Origin: Streptomyces barringtoniae
Lineage (GTDB): Bacteria; Actinomycetota; Actinomycetes; Streptomycetales; Streptomycetaceae
Reading direction: 5' to 3'
Length of the DNA: 64,000 bases
NCBI RefSeq assembly: GCF_020819595.1
Contig: NZ_JAJHNP010000008.1
Location: 1-64,000, forward strand
A program made the position numbers and the translations under genes. This document shows positions 1 through 8,465 of the stretch, piece after piece. Positions within the stretch are counted from its first letter, which is position 1, and each line of letters starts with the position of its first letter. The notes beneath the pieces were generated by a model. That model made no database searches and was not told the origin of the DNA. It saw nothing but the letters and a program-made list of their open reading frames with translations.

Positions 1-681
1 GGTCGCGGAGGCCGTGGCGGGGGCCGAGGTGGTCGGGCCGGTGCTCGCCTTCCCCTGGGACGCGCCCGCGGCCGGGGAGGCGGACGAGCGCGACGCCGAG
101 GCCGAGGCCGAGCGGTCAGCGGCCGGCGGAGTGGCCCCGGCCGAGGCGCCGGCGTCCGCAGAGGGGCTCGCGCCGGCGGAGTCGCCGACGACGGCGTGTT
201 TGCCACCGGCCGGACCGTCCGGGGCGGGGGAACCCGAGCCGCCCGCCATGGCGGCGATCACCGCGACCGCGCCGGCCACTCCCAGCACCCCGGCGACGGC
301 CACGACCCGGCGGCGGCCGCCCGTGCGCCGCTCGGCGCGCCGCCGCGCGGCCCGCCCCTCGCCCGGCCGTGACCGGCCGGCCGGCTCGGTCACCGCGGCC
401 GGCCCGGTCGGCTCGGTCGGCGCAGTCGGCTGGGCCAGTGGGGGCAGCTCGCGGGTCTCGTCGTAGGCGCTCGTCCAGCCGTGGGCGGCGGCCGGGTCGG
501 CGTACTCGTCGTACGCCGGAGCGGGGACCGCCCGGGGGAGGTAGACGTTCGGCGAGGCCGACTGCGCGTGAGGGGCGTCCGGCAGGGCCGCCCGCCCCGG
601 CTCGGTGTCGTGGACGTCCGGCGGCGCCTGGGGCGCTTCACCCGGTCCGCGTCTGCCGTCCGTCCCCGTCTCTGCGTGCAT
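1..681 (-). CDS. Pro/Ala/Ser-rich single-pass membrane protein, C-terminus cut by window edge
   Basis: The minus-strand frame is open from an ATG at 679-681 to the window edge with strong third-position G/C. The first ~110 residues are an acidic, proline/alanine-rich cytoplasmic region. An Arg-rich stretch (EGRAARRRAERRTGGRRR) follows, then one membrane segment (VVAVAGVLGVAGAVAVIAAMA, about residues 126-146). After that comes a Ser/Ala/Pro/Thr-rich extracellular linker that continues off the window. The linker probably leads to an extracytoplasmic domain that is not visible here, so no function is assigned. It is divergent from the aminotransferase at 893. Confidence 0.7.
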   Translation of the reverse strand, partial: MHAETGTDGRRGPGEAPQAPPDVHDTEPGRAALPDAPHAQSASPNVYLPRAVPAPAYDEYADPAAAHGWTSAYDETRELPPLAQPTAPTEPTGPAAVTEPAGRSRPGEGRAARRRAERRTGGRRRVVAVAGVLGVAGAVAVIAAMAGGSGSPAPDGPAGGKHAVVGDSAGASPSADAGASAGATPPAADRSASASASRSSASPAAGASQGKASTGPTTSAPATASAT

Positions 682-880
682 CCCCGCCCCACTCGCCTCG
701 CTGTGCGCACAAGCCGCCCACTCTGGCCCCCTGGCGACCCCGCCCTGCCGGCCCGACCCGGCGGAGCGGCACAGCATTCTAGGGACGCAAGTGGCTCCTG
801 AGACAGCCATCGGCGATATACGGACAAACCGCCGTGTCTCACGTGGCGGAAAACACGACTCAAGACGGGTGGGTGGGCCG

Positions 881-886
881 TAAGCT
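881..886 (+). promoter_or_regulatory. -10 hexamer TAAGCT of a leaderless aminotransferase transcript
   Basis: TAAGCT lies exactly 6 nt before the ATG at 893, and no Shine-Dalgarno sequence is present. Transcription would therefore start at or within a base of the start codon. No good -35 box is visible. The same hexamer with the same spacing precedes the gene at 61630. Confidence 0.5.
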
Positions 887-892
887 CACGGC

Positions 893-2104
893 ATGCAGGT
901 GATCCAGTCGACCAAGCTCGCCAACGTCTGTTACGAGATCCGGGGCCCGGTTCTCGAGGAGGCCATGCGGCTTGAGGCGGCGGGACACCGCATCCTCAAG
1001 CTCAACACCGGCAACCCCGCCGCCTTCGGCTTCGAGTGCCCGCCGGAGATCCTGGAGGACATCCTCCGCAACGTCTCGACGGCCCACGGTTACGGCGACG
1101 CCAAGGGCCTGCTGGCCGCCCGCCGCGCGGTCGTCATGCACAACCAGACCATCGGCATCGAGACGGACGTCGAGCACGTCTTCATCGGCAACGGCGTCTC
1201 CGAGCTGATCGTGATGGCGATGCAGGGGCTGCTCGACGACGGCGACGAGGTCCTCGTACCGGCCCCGGACTACCCGCTGTGGACGGCGGCCGTCTCCCTC
1301 TCCGGCGGCACGGCCGTGCACTACCGCTGCGACGAGCAGTCCGACTGGATGCCCGACCTCGCCGACGTCGAGCGCAAGGTCACCGACCGCACCAAGGCCA
1401 TCGTCATCATCAACCCCAACAACCCCACGGGCGCGGTGTACGACGAGGCGATGCTGAAGGGCCTGACCGACATCGCCCGCCGGCACAACCTGCTGGTCTG
1501 TTCCGACGAGATCTACGACAAGATCCTCTACGACGGCGCCACGCACACCCCGACCGCGAAGATCGCCCCGGACCTGCTCACCCTCACCTTCAACGGCATG
1601 TCGAAGGCGTACCGGGTGGCGGGCTACCGCGTCGGCTGGATGTCCGTCTCCGGCCCGCGCGCCCACGCCGACTCCTACATCGAGGGCCTGACGATCCTGG
1701 CGAACATGCGGCTGTGCGCCAACATGCCGGGACAGCACGGGGTGGTCGCCGCGCTCAGCGGACGGCAGTCGATCAACGACCTGGTACTGCCGGGCGGGCG
1801 GCTGAAGGAGCAGGTGGACACCGCGTACGAACTGCTGACGCAGATCCCGGGCGTCAGCTGCGTCCGCCCCAAGGGCGCGCTGTACCTCTTCCCGCGCCTC
1901 GACCCCCAGGTCTTCAAGATCAGGGACGACCGGCAGATGGTCCTGGACCTGCTGCGCCAGGAGAAGATCATGGTCGTCCAGGGCACGGGCTTCAACTGGC
2001 CCGAGCCGGATCACTTCCGTGTGGTGACCCTGCCGTCGGTCGGTGATCTCCGGGACGCGATCACCCGGATCGGGAACTTCCTGGACGGATACAGCCAGCC
2101 CTAG
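893..2104 (+). CDS. Alanine-type class I/II aminotransferase (AlaA/AlaT-like)
   Basis: A 403-residue fold-type I PLP aminotransferase, the usual length for AlaA/YfbQ-like alanine aminotransferases. These interconvert pyruvate and glutamate with alanine and 2-oxoglutarate in the cytoplasm. The N-terminus reads like this family (GPVLEEAMRLEAAGHRILKLNTGNPAAFGF). The PLP-contact motif NPNNPTGAVY is near residue 180, DEIYDKILYDG follows, and the Schiff-base lysine is K238 in FNGMSKAYRVAGYRVGWM. The start ATG has no Shine-Dalgarno but has TAAGCT 6 nt upstream, suggesting a leaderless message. Assignment to the family is firm. Alanine as the substrate is an inference from family similarity. Confidence 0.9.
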   Translation: MQVIQSTKLANVCYEIRGPVLEEAMRLEAAGHRILKLNTGNPAAFGFECPPEILEDILRNVSTAHGYGDAKGLLAARRAVVMHNQTIGIETDVEHVFIGNGVSELIVMAMQGLLDDGDEVLVPAPDYPLWTAAVSLSGGTAVHYRCDEQSDWMPDLADVERKVTDRTKAIVIINPNNPTGAVYDEAMLKGLTDIARRHNLLVCSDEIYDKILYDGATHTPTAKIAPDLLTLTFNGMSKAYRVAGYRVGWMSVSGPRAHADSYIEGLTILANMRLCANMPGQHGVVAALSGRQSINDLVLPGGRLKEQVDTAYELLTQIPGVSCVRPKGALYLFPRLDPQVFKIRDDRQMVLDLLRQEKIMVVQGTGFNWPEPDHFRVVTLPSVGDLRDAITRIGNFLDGYSQP

Positions 2105-2215
2105 CCGACGGGGCAGCCGGCCGTGACCGGCGGACTCCTTTCCGTGACAAGGGTCAACTTTAGACGAAATCCAAGCTAGGATGGTTTCCTGTCAGCGCAC
2201 AGGAGGCCATCCCCC

Positions 2216-2635
2216 ATGTACGAACCGATCCGCGCCAAGTCGGTCCACAGCACGAGGGCCGACTCCGCCTCCGACTTCCCCCACCGGTCGCGCGAGGAGG
2301 AGCTGGACATCCAGCTCGCCGGCCACCTCGCCGCGCTGCTCGCCGTGACCGACGAACTGCGCGGACTGACTCCGTCGGCCGACCTGGAGACCGCTGCCGA
2401 GCGGCTCGCCGAGCAGGTGGCCCGGCTCCGGGGAGGGCGCGCCCCGCTGCGGGCGACGCCGTCCGCGACCGGCGATCCCGCGCCGCTGCACCGGCGTGCG
2501 CACGCCCTCGCCGGCCGAGCCCTCGTGGTCGCCGCCTCGCGTGCCGACACCGCGGCGGCCATCCTCGCGGCCGAACGGATGGACGCGCACGCCGACGCGC
2601 TGTCGGAGCCGAAGGAACTGAGCACCACCGCCTGA
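2216..2635 (+). CDS. Conserved hypothetical protein, 139 aa
   Basis: A soluble protein of 139 residues preceded by a good ribosome site (AGGAGG at about 2201). The reading frame has typical Streptomyces codon use. It looks helical, with regular Ala/Leu/Arg spacing (ELDIQLAGHLAALLAVTDELRGL, LETAAERLAEQVARL). The last third (ALVVAASRADTAAAILAAERMDAHADAL) is also predicted helix. No signal peptide, membrane span or catalytic motif is visible and I do not recognise the family. A hairpin terminator follows at 2659-2694. Confidence 0.75.
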   Translation: MYEPIRAKSVHSTRADSASDFPHRSREEELDIQLAGHLAALLAVTDELRGLTPSADLETAAERLAEQVARLRGGRAPLRATPSATGDPAPLHRRAHALAGRALVVAASRADTAAAILAAERMDAHADALSEPKELSTTA

Positions 2636-2658
2636 CCCCCGGGGTCCCACGATCGGCC

Positions 2659-2694
2659 CCGGTCCGCGTGCACCCGCAGCGACGCGCGGACCGG
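2659..2694 (+). terminator. Hairpin downstream of the 139-aa gene
   Basis: CCGGTCCGCG (2659-2668) pairs perfectly with CGCGGACCGG (2685-2694) around a 16-nt loop, 24 nt after the stop codon. No T-run follows, which is common for Streptomyces terminators. Confidence 0.6.
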
Positions 2695-2722
2695 GCGCCA
2701 TACACTGCGTCGGCTCGAGCCG

Positions 2723-2780
2723 GCGCCCACGCGGCGGAGCCGCACATCGGCACAGCCCAGCCCCGCGCCCTTCGGGGCGC
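2723..2780 (-). repeat. Streptomyces intergenic repeat, copy 1 (inverted orientation)
   Basis: Read on the minus strand this matches the copy at 63023-63097: a GGGGCGCGGGGCTG block, a TGCCGATGTGCGGCTCCGCCGCG block, then GTGGGCGC. It lies between two genes and has no reading frame of its own. Confidence 0.7.
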
Positions 2781-2862
2781 GTTGCAGTGCCGGGGCCGGT
2801 CCGTTACCCGCTGTTCATCCCCGGCGCCCAGGAACGTGGGCTTCCGGGAGCACGGTCCCCGG

Positions 2863-3620
2863 GTGAGACGTATCGCAGGAATCGTCCTCGCCGTGCTGCT
2901 GATCGGTGGCGTGGTGGCCGCTGTCGTCGCGGGCCGGCACGGGGAGGACAAGGGCACGGCAACGAAGACCGTGCGTGGCGTGATCGGGTCGGAGAAGGCT
3001 GACTTCTTCGCGGATCCCGATGTGGTGAAGGCCCTGGCCACCAAGGGCTACACAGTGAAGACCGAGGCCTCCGGGTCCTGGGCCATGGAGGGCTGGATCT
3101 CAAGGGGTACGACTTCGCCTTTCCGGGGAGCCAGGCGCCGGCCGACGCGCTGGCCGTACTCGACGGCAAGAACCGCGGCACGCTCAGGATGGCCGCGTAC
3201 CTGGACGCCGCCCGGCACGACCGGACCTGGCAGCAGCTCAAGGGGGCAAATGCGCACGGGGAGTTGACCGGCACGCTCTACATCGCGAGCACCGATCCCG
3301 AGACCTCCAACTCCGGTGCGCTGTACCTCGCCGCCGCCTCCTACGTCGCCAACGGCGGCAAGGTGGTCGCGAGCCGGGCCGACGTCGACCGCACCGCGCC
3401 CCTGCTGCACAAGCTGCTGGGTGAACTGCTCAGCAGCGACCCGGCGTTGCGCAAGCTCGTCGTCCGGCACGGATTCCGGCCGCAGGGCGACGCCGCCGAG
3501 TTCGTCACGGCCACCGGCGGAAAGTCCGCATACCTGAACCAGACGCTCACGGGCGTCCGGCAGGCACCCGTGCCCACCTCCCAGGTGCTGCACGAGATGG
3601 CCCGCCGGGCGCGCGGATGA
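2863..3620 (+). pseudogene. Degenerate extracellular substrate-binding protein gene (frameshift plus internal loss)
   Basis: A GTG at 2863 starts a frame encoding a membrane anchor (RRIAGIVLAVLLIGGVVAAVVAG) and a solute-binding start (TVRGVIGSEKADFFADPDVVKALATKGYTVKTEASGSWAM). The match stops near 3090, and the continuation (LDLKGYDFAFPGSQAPADAL) is in the next frame, which runs on to 3620 through NSGALYLAAASYVANGGKVV and GVRQAPVPTSQVL. A frameshift of one or two bases at about 3085-3095 is therefore needed to join them. The joined product would be ~252 residues. As I remember the family, relatives are clearly longer, with a middle section between the GSQAPAD and GTLRM motifs that is missing here. 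A dead gene is the simplest reading, but a sequencing error is possible for the frameshift. Confidence 0.6.
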
Positions 3621-3928
3621 TCACCGAGCTGCTGACCGCGCTGCTGGAGCCGGGCTGGGTCGCCGGGGCCCTGGCCCAGGACCCGGAGGGCGTGCACACG
3701 GTGTCCCGCGCGGTACGGCAGGACATCCCGGAGGCCGTCGACGCCTACGTCCGCACTCGCTGGTGGACCCGGCTGACCCCGGGCACCGAGTCGCCGGAAG
3801 CGCACCTGGACCGCCAGCTGGCCCTGCTGCGCGAGGAGGCCGAACACCTGGCCTCGGCCCTGCGGGACAGGGAGGCGCGCAGGCAGGAGTCGCACACGCG
3901 GTATCTGGAGGAGCGCAACAACTGGGAC
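3617..3928 (+). pseudogene. Small coiled-coil protein, probable partner of the binding protein, normal stop codon lost
   Basis: An ATG at 3617 overlaps the upstream TGA by 4 bp, the usual sign of translational coupling. Third-position G/C is coding-like only to about 3925. The ~104 residues (ITELLTALLEPGWVAGALAQ, then a charged helix LDRQLALLREEAEHLASALRDREARRQESHTRYLEERNNW) suggest an alpha-helical protein. The frame has no stop here. It runs straight through the hairpin at 3928-3961 and then antisense through pckA to 5872, which cannot be its natural end. One base change (for example TGA to TGG at the terminal NNW) or a small indel would explain this. No function is recognised. Confidence 0.45.
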
Positions 3929-3961
3929 CGGGGCCCCGCACGCCTTCCCGCGGGGCCCCGG
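3928..3961. terminator. Perfect 12-bp hairpin between convergent transcription units
   Basis: CCGGGGCCCCGC (3928-3939) and its exact complement at 3950-3961 surround a 10-nt loop. It lies between the rightward gene at 3617 and the leftward pckA stop at 4040, so it can serve both directions. Confidence 0.8.
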
Positions 3962-4039
3962 TGGGTGGTCACCACGGCCGGTCGTGACGATCGCTGGTCA
4001 GGGCATCCGTACCGGCCGTGGAGTCTTCGACGGACTGTT

Positions 4040-5860
4040 TCAGCCCAGGCGCTCCACCAGCGCGTGGTACTGGTCCCACAGTTCCTTCGGGGTGTGGTCG
4101 CCGAAGGTGTTGAGGTGCTCGGGGACGAGTGCCGCCTCCTCGCGCCAGACCTCCTTGTCGACCGTCAGCAGGAAGTCGAGGTCCGACTCGGAGAGTTCGA
4201 GGCCGCGTGTGTCCAGGGCCTCCTTGGCCGGCAGGATGCCGATCGGCGTCTCGACGCCCTCGGCCCTGCCGTCCAGGCGCTCCACGATCCACTTCAGGAC
4301 GCGGGAGTTCTCGCCGAAGCCGGGCCAGACGAACTTGCCCTCGTCGTTCTTGCGGAACCAGTTGACGTAGTAGATCTTCGGCAGCTTGGACTGGTCCTTG
4401 TCCTTGGCCACGTCGATCCAGTGGGCCATGTAGTCGCCCATGTTGTAGCCGCAGAACGGCAGCATCGCGAACGGGTCGCGGCGCAGCTCGCCGACCTTGC
4501 CCTCGGCGGCGGCGGTCTTCTCGGAGGCCACGTTGGCGCCGAGGAAGACGCCGTGGTTCCAGTCGAAGGACTCGGTCACGAGCGGGACCGCACTGGCGCG
4601 GCGGCCGCCGAAGAGGATCGCCGAGATCGGCACGCCCTTGGGGTCCTCCCACTCGGGCGCGATGATCGGGCACTGGGAGGCGGGGGTGGTGAAGCGGGCG
4701 TTGGGGTGGGCGGCCGGGGTCTCGGACGCCGGCGTCCAGTCGTTGCCCTTCCAGTCCGTCAGGTGGGCCGGGGTCTCCTCCGTCATGCCCTCCCACCACA
4801 CGTCGCCGTCGTCGGTGAGGGCGACGTTGGTGAAGACGGAGTTGCCCCACAGGGTCTTCATCGCGTTGGCGTTGGTGTGCTCGCCGGTGCCGGGCGCGAC
4901 GCCGAAGAAGCCGGCCTCGGGGTTGATCGCGTACAGGCGGCCGTCCTCGCCGAAGCGCATCCAGGCGATGTCGTCGCCGATGGTCTCCACGGTCCAGCCG
5001 GAGACCGTGGGCTCCAGCATGGCGAGGTTGGTCTTGCCGCAGGCGCTCGGGAAGGCGGCGGCGACGTACTTGGACTCGCCCTGCGGCGGGGTGAGCTTGA
5101 GGATCAGCATGTGCTCGGCCAGCCAGCCCTCGTCACGCGCCATGACCGAGGCGATACGCAGCGCGTAGCACTTCTTGCCGAGCAGGGCGTTGCCGCCGTA
5201 GCCGGAGCCGTAGGACCAGATCTCGCGCGACTCGGGGAAGTGCGAGATGTACTTGGTGGAGTTGCACGGCCACGCAACGTCCTCCTGGTCCTCCTCCAGC
5301 GGGGCGCCGAGGGAGTGGACGGCCTTCACGAAGAAGCCGTTGTCGCCCAGTTCGTCCAGGACGGCCTGGCCCATGCGCGTCATCGTGCGCATGGAGACGG
5401 CGACGTAGGCGGAGTCGGTGATCTCCACGCCGATCGCGGACAGCGGGGAGCCGAGCGGGCCCATGCAGAACGGGACGACGTACATGGTGCGGCCCCGCAT
5501 GGAGCCCCGGAACAGGCCTTTCTCGCCGCTGAAGATCTCCCGCATCTCGGCGGGGGCCTTCCAGTGGTTGGTCGGGCCCGCGTCCTCCTCCTTCTCGGAG
5601 CAGATGAAGGTGCGGTCCTCCACGCGCGCGACGTCGGTCGGGTCGGAGGCCGCGTAGTAGGAGTTCGGGCGCTTGATCGGGTCGAGCTTCTTGAAGGTGC
5701 CCCTGGCCACGAGCTCCTCGCAGAGCCGCTCGTACTCCGCCTCGGAGCCGTCGCACCAGACCACACTGTCCGGCTGCGTCAGTTCGGCGATCTCGTTGAC
5801 CCAGGAGATCAGTTCCTGGTGGTTGGTGGGAACGCTGGAAGCCGAGTTGTCGCGCGCCAC
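4040..5860 (-). CDS. pckA: Phosphoenolpyruvate carboxykinase (GTP)
   Basis: Converts oxaloacetate and GTP to phosphoenolpyruvate, GDP and CO2 in the cytoplasm, the entry to gluconeogenesis. The product is 606 residues, as in other GTP-dependent enzymes. Recognisable segments are [21 protein letters not shown] near the N-terminus, [15 protein letters not shown] (P-loop with the reactive Cys of the GTP class, near residue 280), GDDIAWM, and ALRNNxxR-type binding regions further on ([15 protein letters not shown]). I chose the GTG at 5858-5860 because AGGAGCAACC precedes it and the protein then begins [23 protein letters not shown], like S. coelicolor PckA. The longer ATG at 5950 lacks family support. 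It is monocistronic, with the hairpin at 3928-3961 beyond its stop. Confidence 0.97.
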   Translation of the reverse strand: MARDNSASSVPTNHQELISWVNEIAELTQPDSVVWCDGSEAEYERLCEELVARGTFKKLDPIKRPNSYYAASDPTDVARVEDRTFICSEKEEDAGPTNHWKAPAEMREIFSGEKGLFRGSMRGRTMYVVPFCMGPLGSPLSAIGVEITDSAYVAVSMRTMTRMGQAVLDELGDNGFFVKAVHSLGAPLEEDQEDVAWPCNSTKYISHFPESREIWSYGSGYGGNALLGKKCYALRIASVMARDEGWLAEHMLILKLTPPQGESKYVAAAFPSACGKTNLAMLEPTVSGWTVETIGDDIAWMRFGEDGRLYAINPEAGFFGVAPGTGEHTNANAMKTLWGNSVFTNVALTDDGDVWWEGMTEETPAHLTDWKGNDWTPASETPAAHPNARFTTPASQCPIIAPEWEDPKGVPISAILFGGRRASAVPLVTESFDWNHGVFLGANVASEKTAAAEGKVGELRRDPFAMLPFCGYNMGDYMAHWIDVAKDKDQSKLPKIYYVNWFRKNDEGKFVWPGFGENSRVLKWIVERLDGRAEGVETPIGILPAKEALDTRGLELSESDLDFLLTVDKEVWREEAALVPEHLNTFGDHTPKELWDQYHALVERLG

Positions 5861-6107
5861 GGTTGCTCCTAAGTGAGGGATTTTGTCCTTGTGGCCCCGT
5901 GGGGGCTGCGACCCGGATGCTTCATGGTGCTCATCCGGTGCCGACCGCACTCATTTGATCATCCGTCGTGACTGCGCATCTGTCCAGGGGGCCTCACAGG
6001 TGAGCGGAGTGAGGAAGGCCACGGTTTCCAGGCCTGTTTACGTTCCCTTTACGTCCAGGTTTGTGTCACCTGAAGGTCTTTTTGCGTTCGATCGACCAAG
6101 ACCCGCG

Positions 6108-6136
6108 CTGACACCCGACTTACGGTGCCGTAGGTA
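6108..6136 (+). promoter_or_regulatory. Promoter of the hemolysin III gene
   Basis: CTGACA (6108-6113), a 17-bp spacer and TAGGTA (6131-6136) form a housekeeping-type promoter. The predicted start near 6143 falls after the ATG at 6139, so translation should begin at the in-frame ATG at 6148 with a leader of about 5 nt. Confidence 0.5.
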
Positions 6137-6147
6137 CCATGCCCCGC

Positions 6148-6858
6148 ATGACTGCGTCCGTCCCCGACGCGCCCACGGACACGCCGGCCCACGGCCGCGG
6201 TCCCGCGCTCTCGCTGCCGCAACAGGTCAAGCCGAAACTCCGCGGCTGGCTGCACCTCGGTATGTTTCCGGCCGTGCTCATAGCGGGCCTCGTGCTCACC
6301 GCCCTCGCCGACTCCACCAGAGGCCGCGTCGCCTGCGGGATCTACGTCCTGACGGCCTGCCTGCTCTTCGGCGTCAGCGCGCTGTACCACCGGGGCAACT
6401 GGAGCCCCCGGATGGACGGCGTCCTGCGCCGCCTGGATCACGCCAACATCTTCCTGATCATCGCGGGCACGTACACCCCGCTGACCATGCTGCTCCTGCC
6501 CGGAGCCAAGGGCCAGTGGCTGCTGTGGGGCATCTGGGCCGCCGCCGCGGCCGGCATCGTCTTCCGCGTCTTCTGGGTGGGCGCCCCGCGCTGGCTCTAC
6601 ACGCCCTGCTACATCGCGATGGGCTGGGCGGCCGTGTTCTTCCTGCCCGACTTCCTGCGCACCGGCGGCATCGCGGTCCTGGTCCTGGTCGTCGTCGGCG
6701 GCCTGCTCTACAGCGCGGGCGGCGTGGTCTACGGCATCAAGCGCCCCAACCCGTCACCGCGCTGGTTCGGCTTCCACGAGGTCTTCCACTCCTTCACCCT
6801 CGCGGCGTTCGTCGTCCACTACGTCGGCATCTCGCTGGTGGCCTACCAGCACGCATAG
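6148..6858 (+). CDS. Hemolysin III / PAQR-family membrane protein
   Basis: A seven-helix integral membrane protein of 236 residues, a normal length for the HlyIII/YqfA group. Conserved features are the first-helix region RGWLHLGMFPAVLIAGLVL, the motif SALYHRGNWSP, the metal-ligand motif RRLDHANIFLIIAGTYTPL and the C-terminal FGFHEVFHSFTLAAFVVHYVG. The His residues in these motifs are the probable zinc ligands of the superfamily. The cellular role is not established, despite the name. Start 6148 is preferred over 6139 because of the promoter spacing. A strong terminator follows at 6876-6906. Confidence 0.92.
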   Translation: MTASVPDAPTDTPAHGRGPALSLPQQVKPKLRGWLHLGMFPAVLIAGLVLTALADSTRGRVACGIYVLTACLLFGVSALYHRGNWSPRMDGVLRRLDHANIFLIIAGTYTPLTMLLLPGAKGQWLLWGIWAAAAAGIVFRVFWVGAPRWLYTPCYIAMGWAAVFFLPDFLRTGGIAVLVLVVVGGLLYSAGGVVYGIKRPNPSPRWFGFHEVFHSFTLAAFVVHYVGISLVAYQHA

Positions 6859-6875
6859 GCCCGACCCCTCCCCTC

Positions 6876-6906
6876 ACGGCCACGGCTCACCAGCCGTGGC
6901 CGTTTT
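6876..6906 (+). terminator. Rho-independent terminator of the hemolysin III gene
   Basis: ACGGCCACGGCT (6876-6887) pairs perfectly with AGCCGTGGCCGT (6892-6903) around a CACC loop. The end of the right arm and the following bases give TTTT at 6903-6906, a classical intrinsic terminator. Confidence 0.9.
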
Positions 6907-6933
6907 CGTATACCCGAAGGCAACTGAGGTCAG

Positions 6934-6973
6934 CTGTCCATTGACAGTCGAAGGATTTTGAGAGCTACTGTCA
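6934..6973 (+). promoter_or_regulatory. Promoter with inverted-repeat operator for the MFS-TetR unit
   Basis: TTGACA (6941-6946) and TACTGT (6966-6971) form a promoter with a 19-bp spacer. Half-sites of one sequence surround it: CTGTC (6934-6938) with GACAG (6943-6947), and TGACAGT (6942-6948) with ACTGTCA (6967-6973), a perfect 7-bp inverted repeat. This is a likely operator of the TetR protein encoded at 8462. Confidence 0.55.
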
Positions 6974-6979
6974 TTTCAT

Positions 6980-8465
6980 GTGGCCCTGCCGACCATGGCC
7001 GCACAGCTCGGCGCCACGACCGGGCAGCAGCAGTGGACGGCGGACACGTACATCGCCGTGTTCGCCGCGCTGATGCTCCCGGCGGGCCTGCTCGGCGACC
7101 GGTTCGGCCGGCGCCGGATGCTCATCGCCGGACTCGCCGTCTTCCTGGGCGGCTCGGTGCTGGGCGCCCTGGCCGGCGAGGTGAACGCCGTGATCGCCGC
7201 CCGCGCGGTGATGGGCGTCGGCGCCGCGCTGATCATGCCGCTGTCACTGTCCGTGCTGCCCGCGATGTTCGCCCCGGACGAGCGCGGCAAGGCCGTCACC
7301 CTGATCACCACCGCCTCGGCGCTCGGCATGCCGCTCGGGCCGCTGGTCGGCGGCTGGCTGCTGGGCCACTTCTGGTGGGGCTCGGTCTTCCTGATCAACA
7401 TCCCGATAGCCGCGCTCGGCATCGCCGCCTGCGTGTTCCTGCTGCCCGAGACACGCGACCCCGCGAGCCCGAAGGTCGACACCGCCTCCACCGCGCTCAC
7501 CGCGACCGGCCTCGGCGCCCTCGTCTACGCAATCATCGATGCCCCCGACCATGGCTGGGGCGACGGTCCGGTGCCGGCGATGTTCACGGCGGCCGCCGTC
7601 CTGCTCACCGTCCTCGTCCTGCGCGAACGCCGGATGACCCGGCCCATGCTCGACATGGGCCTGCTGGCCCACCGCGGCTTCCTGCTCAACGCCATCGCCG
7701 CGACCCCGGTGATGTTCGTGCTCTCGGGCCTGATGTTCACCGTGCCGACCCATCTCCAGGCGGTGCTCGGCCACGACGCCTTCGGCACCGGTCTTGGGCT
7801 GCTGCCGATGACCGGCGGGCTGATGATCGCCGCGAAGGGTGCCCAGGGGGCCGTCGCCCGGTTCGGGTCGCGCGCGGTGGTCAGCGCGGGCCTGGTCGTG
7901 CTCGCCTTCGCCGCCCTGCCGGGCAGCCGTACCACCACCGACTCCGGTTTCGGCTTCACCGCCGTGTGGCTGTCGATCACCGGACTCGGCTTCGGCTTCG
8001 CGGTCGTCCCGGCGATGGACGGCGCGCTCGGCACCCTGCCCGCCGACCGCGCCGGCTGGGGGTCCCCCACGCCTTTCGGGCAGTGGGGGAGGCTCCGGGC
8101 TGCTCATGACGCTCCGCCAGGTCGGCGGCGCCGTCGGCATCGCCCTGCTCGGCAGCCTCCTCGCGAGCGCCTTCCGGGACCGGCTCGACGTGACCGGGCC
8201 GCCGGGACAGGCCGCCCACACCGCCAGGGAGTCCGTGGTCGCCGCGCATGTGGTGCCCGCGCACACCGGCCCCGCCCACCTGGCGGCCTCCGCGAACAGC
8301 GCGTACGTCCACGGGATGACGGTGGTACTGCTGGTGTGCGGGCTCGCCTCCCTCGTGGCGGCCCTGCTCGCGGCACTGCTGCTGCCGAACACCCCGCTCG
8401 TACGGGGAACCGAGGGGAAGGAGACCCCGGCCGTGGCCGCCCCCGTCACGGATGCCGGACAATGA
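6980..8465 (+). pseudogene. MFS drug exporter (DHA2-like), broken by a 37-bp insertion and lacking its first helix
   Basis: The frame from the GTG at 6980 encodes a 14-helix-type drug/proton antiporter. It has the motif-A loop GLLGDRFGRRRMLIAG, motif C-like ALGMPLGPLVGGWLLG and many hydrophobic helices. It starts within the usual TMS1 end motif (VALPTMAAQLG) and a TGA lies in frame at 6959, so roughly 35-40 N-terminal residues are missing relative to typical members. At 8058-8094 a 37-bp palindromic insertion shifts the frame. The C-terminal part (GLLMTLRQVGGAVGIALLGSLL to AAPVTDAGQ) continues in the +1 frame to the TGA at 8463-8465. Removing the insertion restores AGSGLLMTLRQVGG exactly. The TetR gene start overlaps this stop by 4 bp. 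The exporter is probably inactive. Confidence 0.75.
8058..8094. mobile_element. 37-bp palindromic mini-insertion flanked by GGCT direct repeats
   Basis: The inserted segment contains GGGGGTCCCCC and a hairpin with arms TCCCCCAC (8063-8070) and GTGGGGGA (8083-8090) plus an inner GCC/GGC pair. GGCT occurs at 8054-8057 and again at 8091-8094, as a target-site duplication would leave. It is shaped like the short palindromic repeats (GGGGGTCCCCC...GTGGGGGAGG) I recall as common in Streptomyces intergenic DNA. Because 37 is not a multiple of three, it frameshifts the host MFS gene. Confidence 0.7.

Noticed and set aside
390-863. Minus-strand frame beginning MSRVFRHVRHGGLS
   Set aside because: The membrane protein encoded in another frame from 681 has better codon bias and a proper membrane segment.
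3617-5872. 751-codon rightward frame over the pckA gene
   Set aside because: Beyond about 3928 it is antisense to pckA, passes through a perfect terminator hairpin and loses coding character. Only the first ~104 codons look real.
6139-6147. ATG 6139 as start of the hemolysin III gene
   Set aside because: The promoter CTGACA-17-TAGGTA predicts transcription starting after it, so 6148 is preferred.
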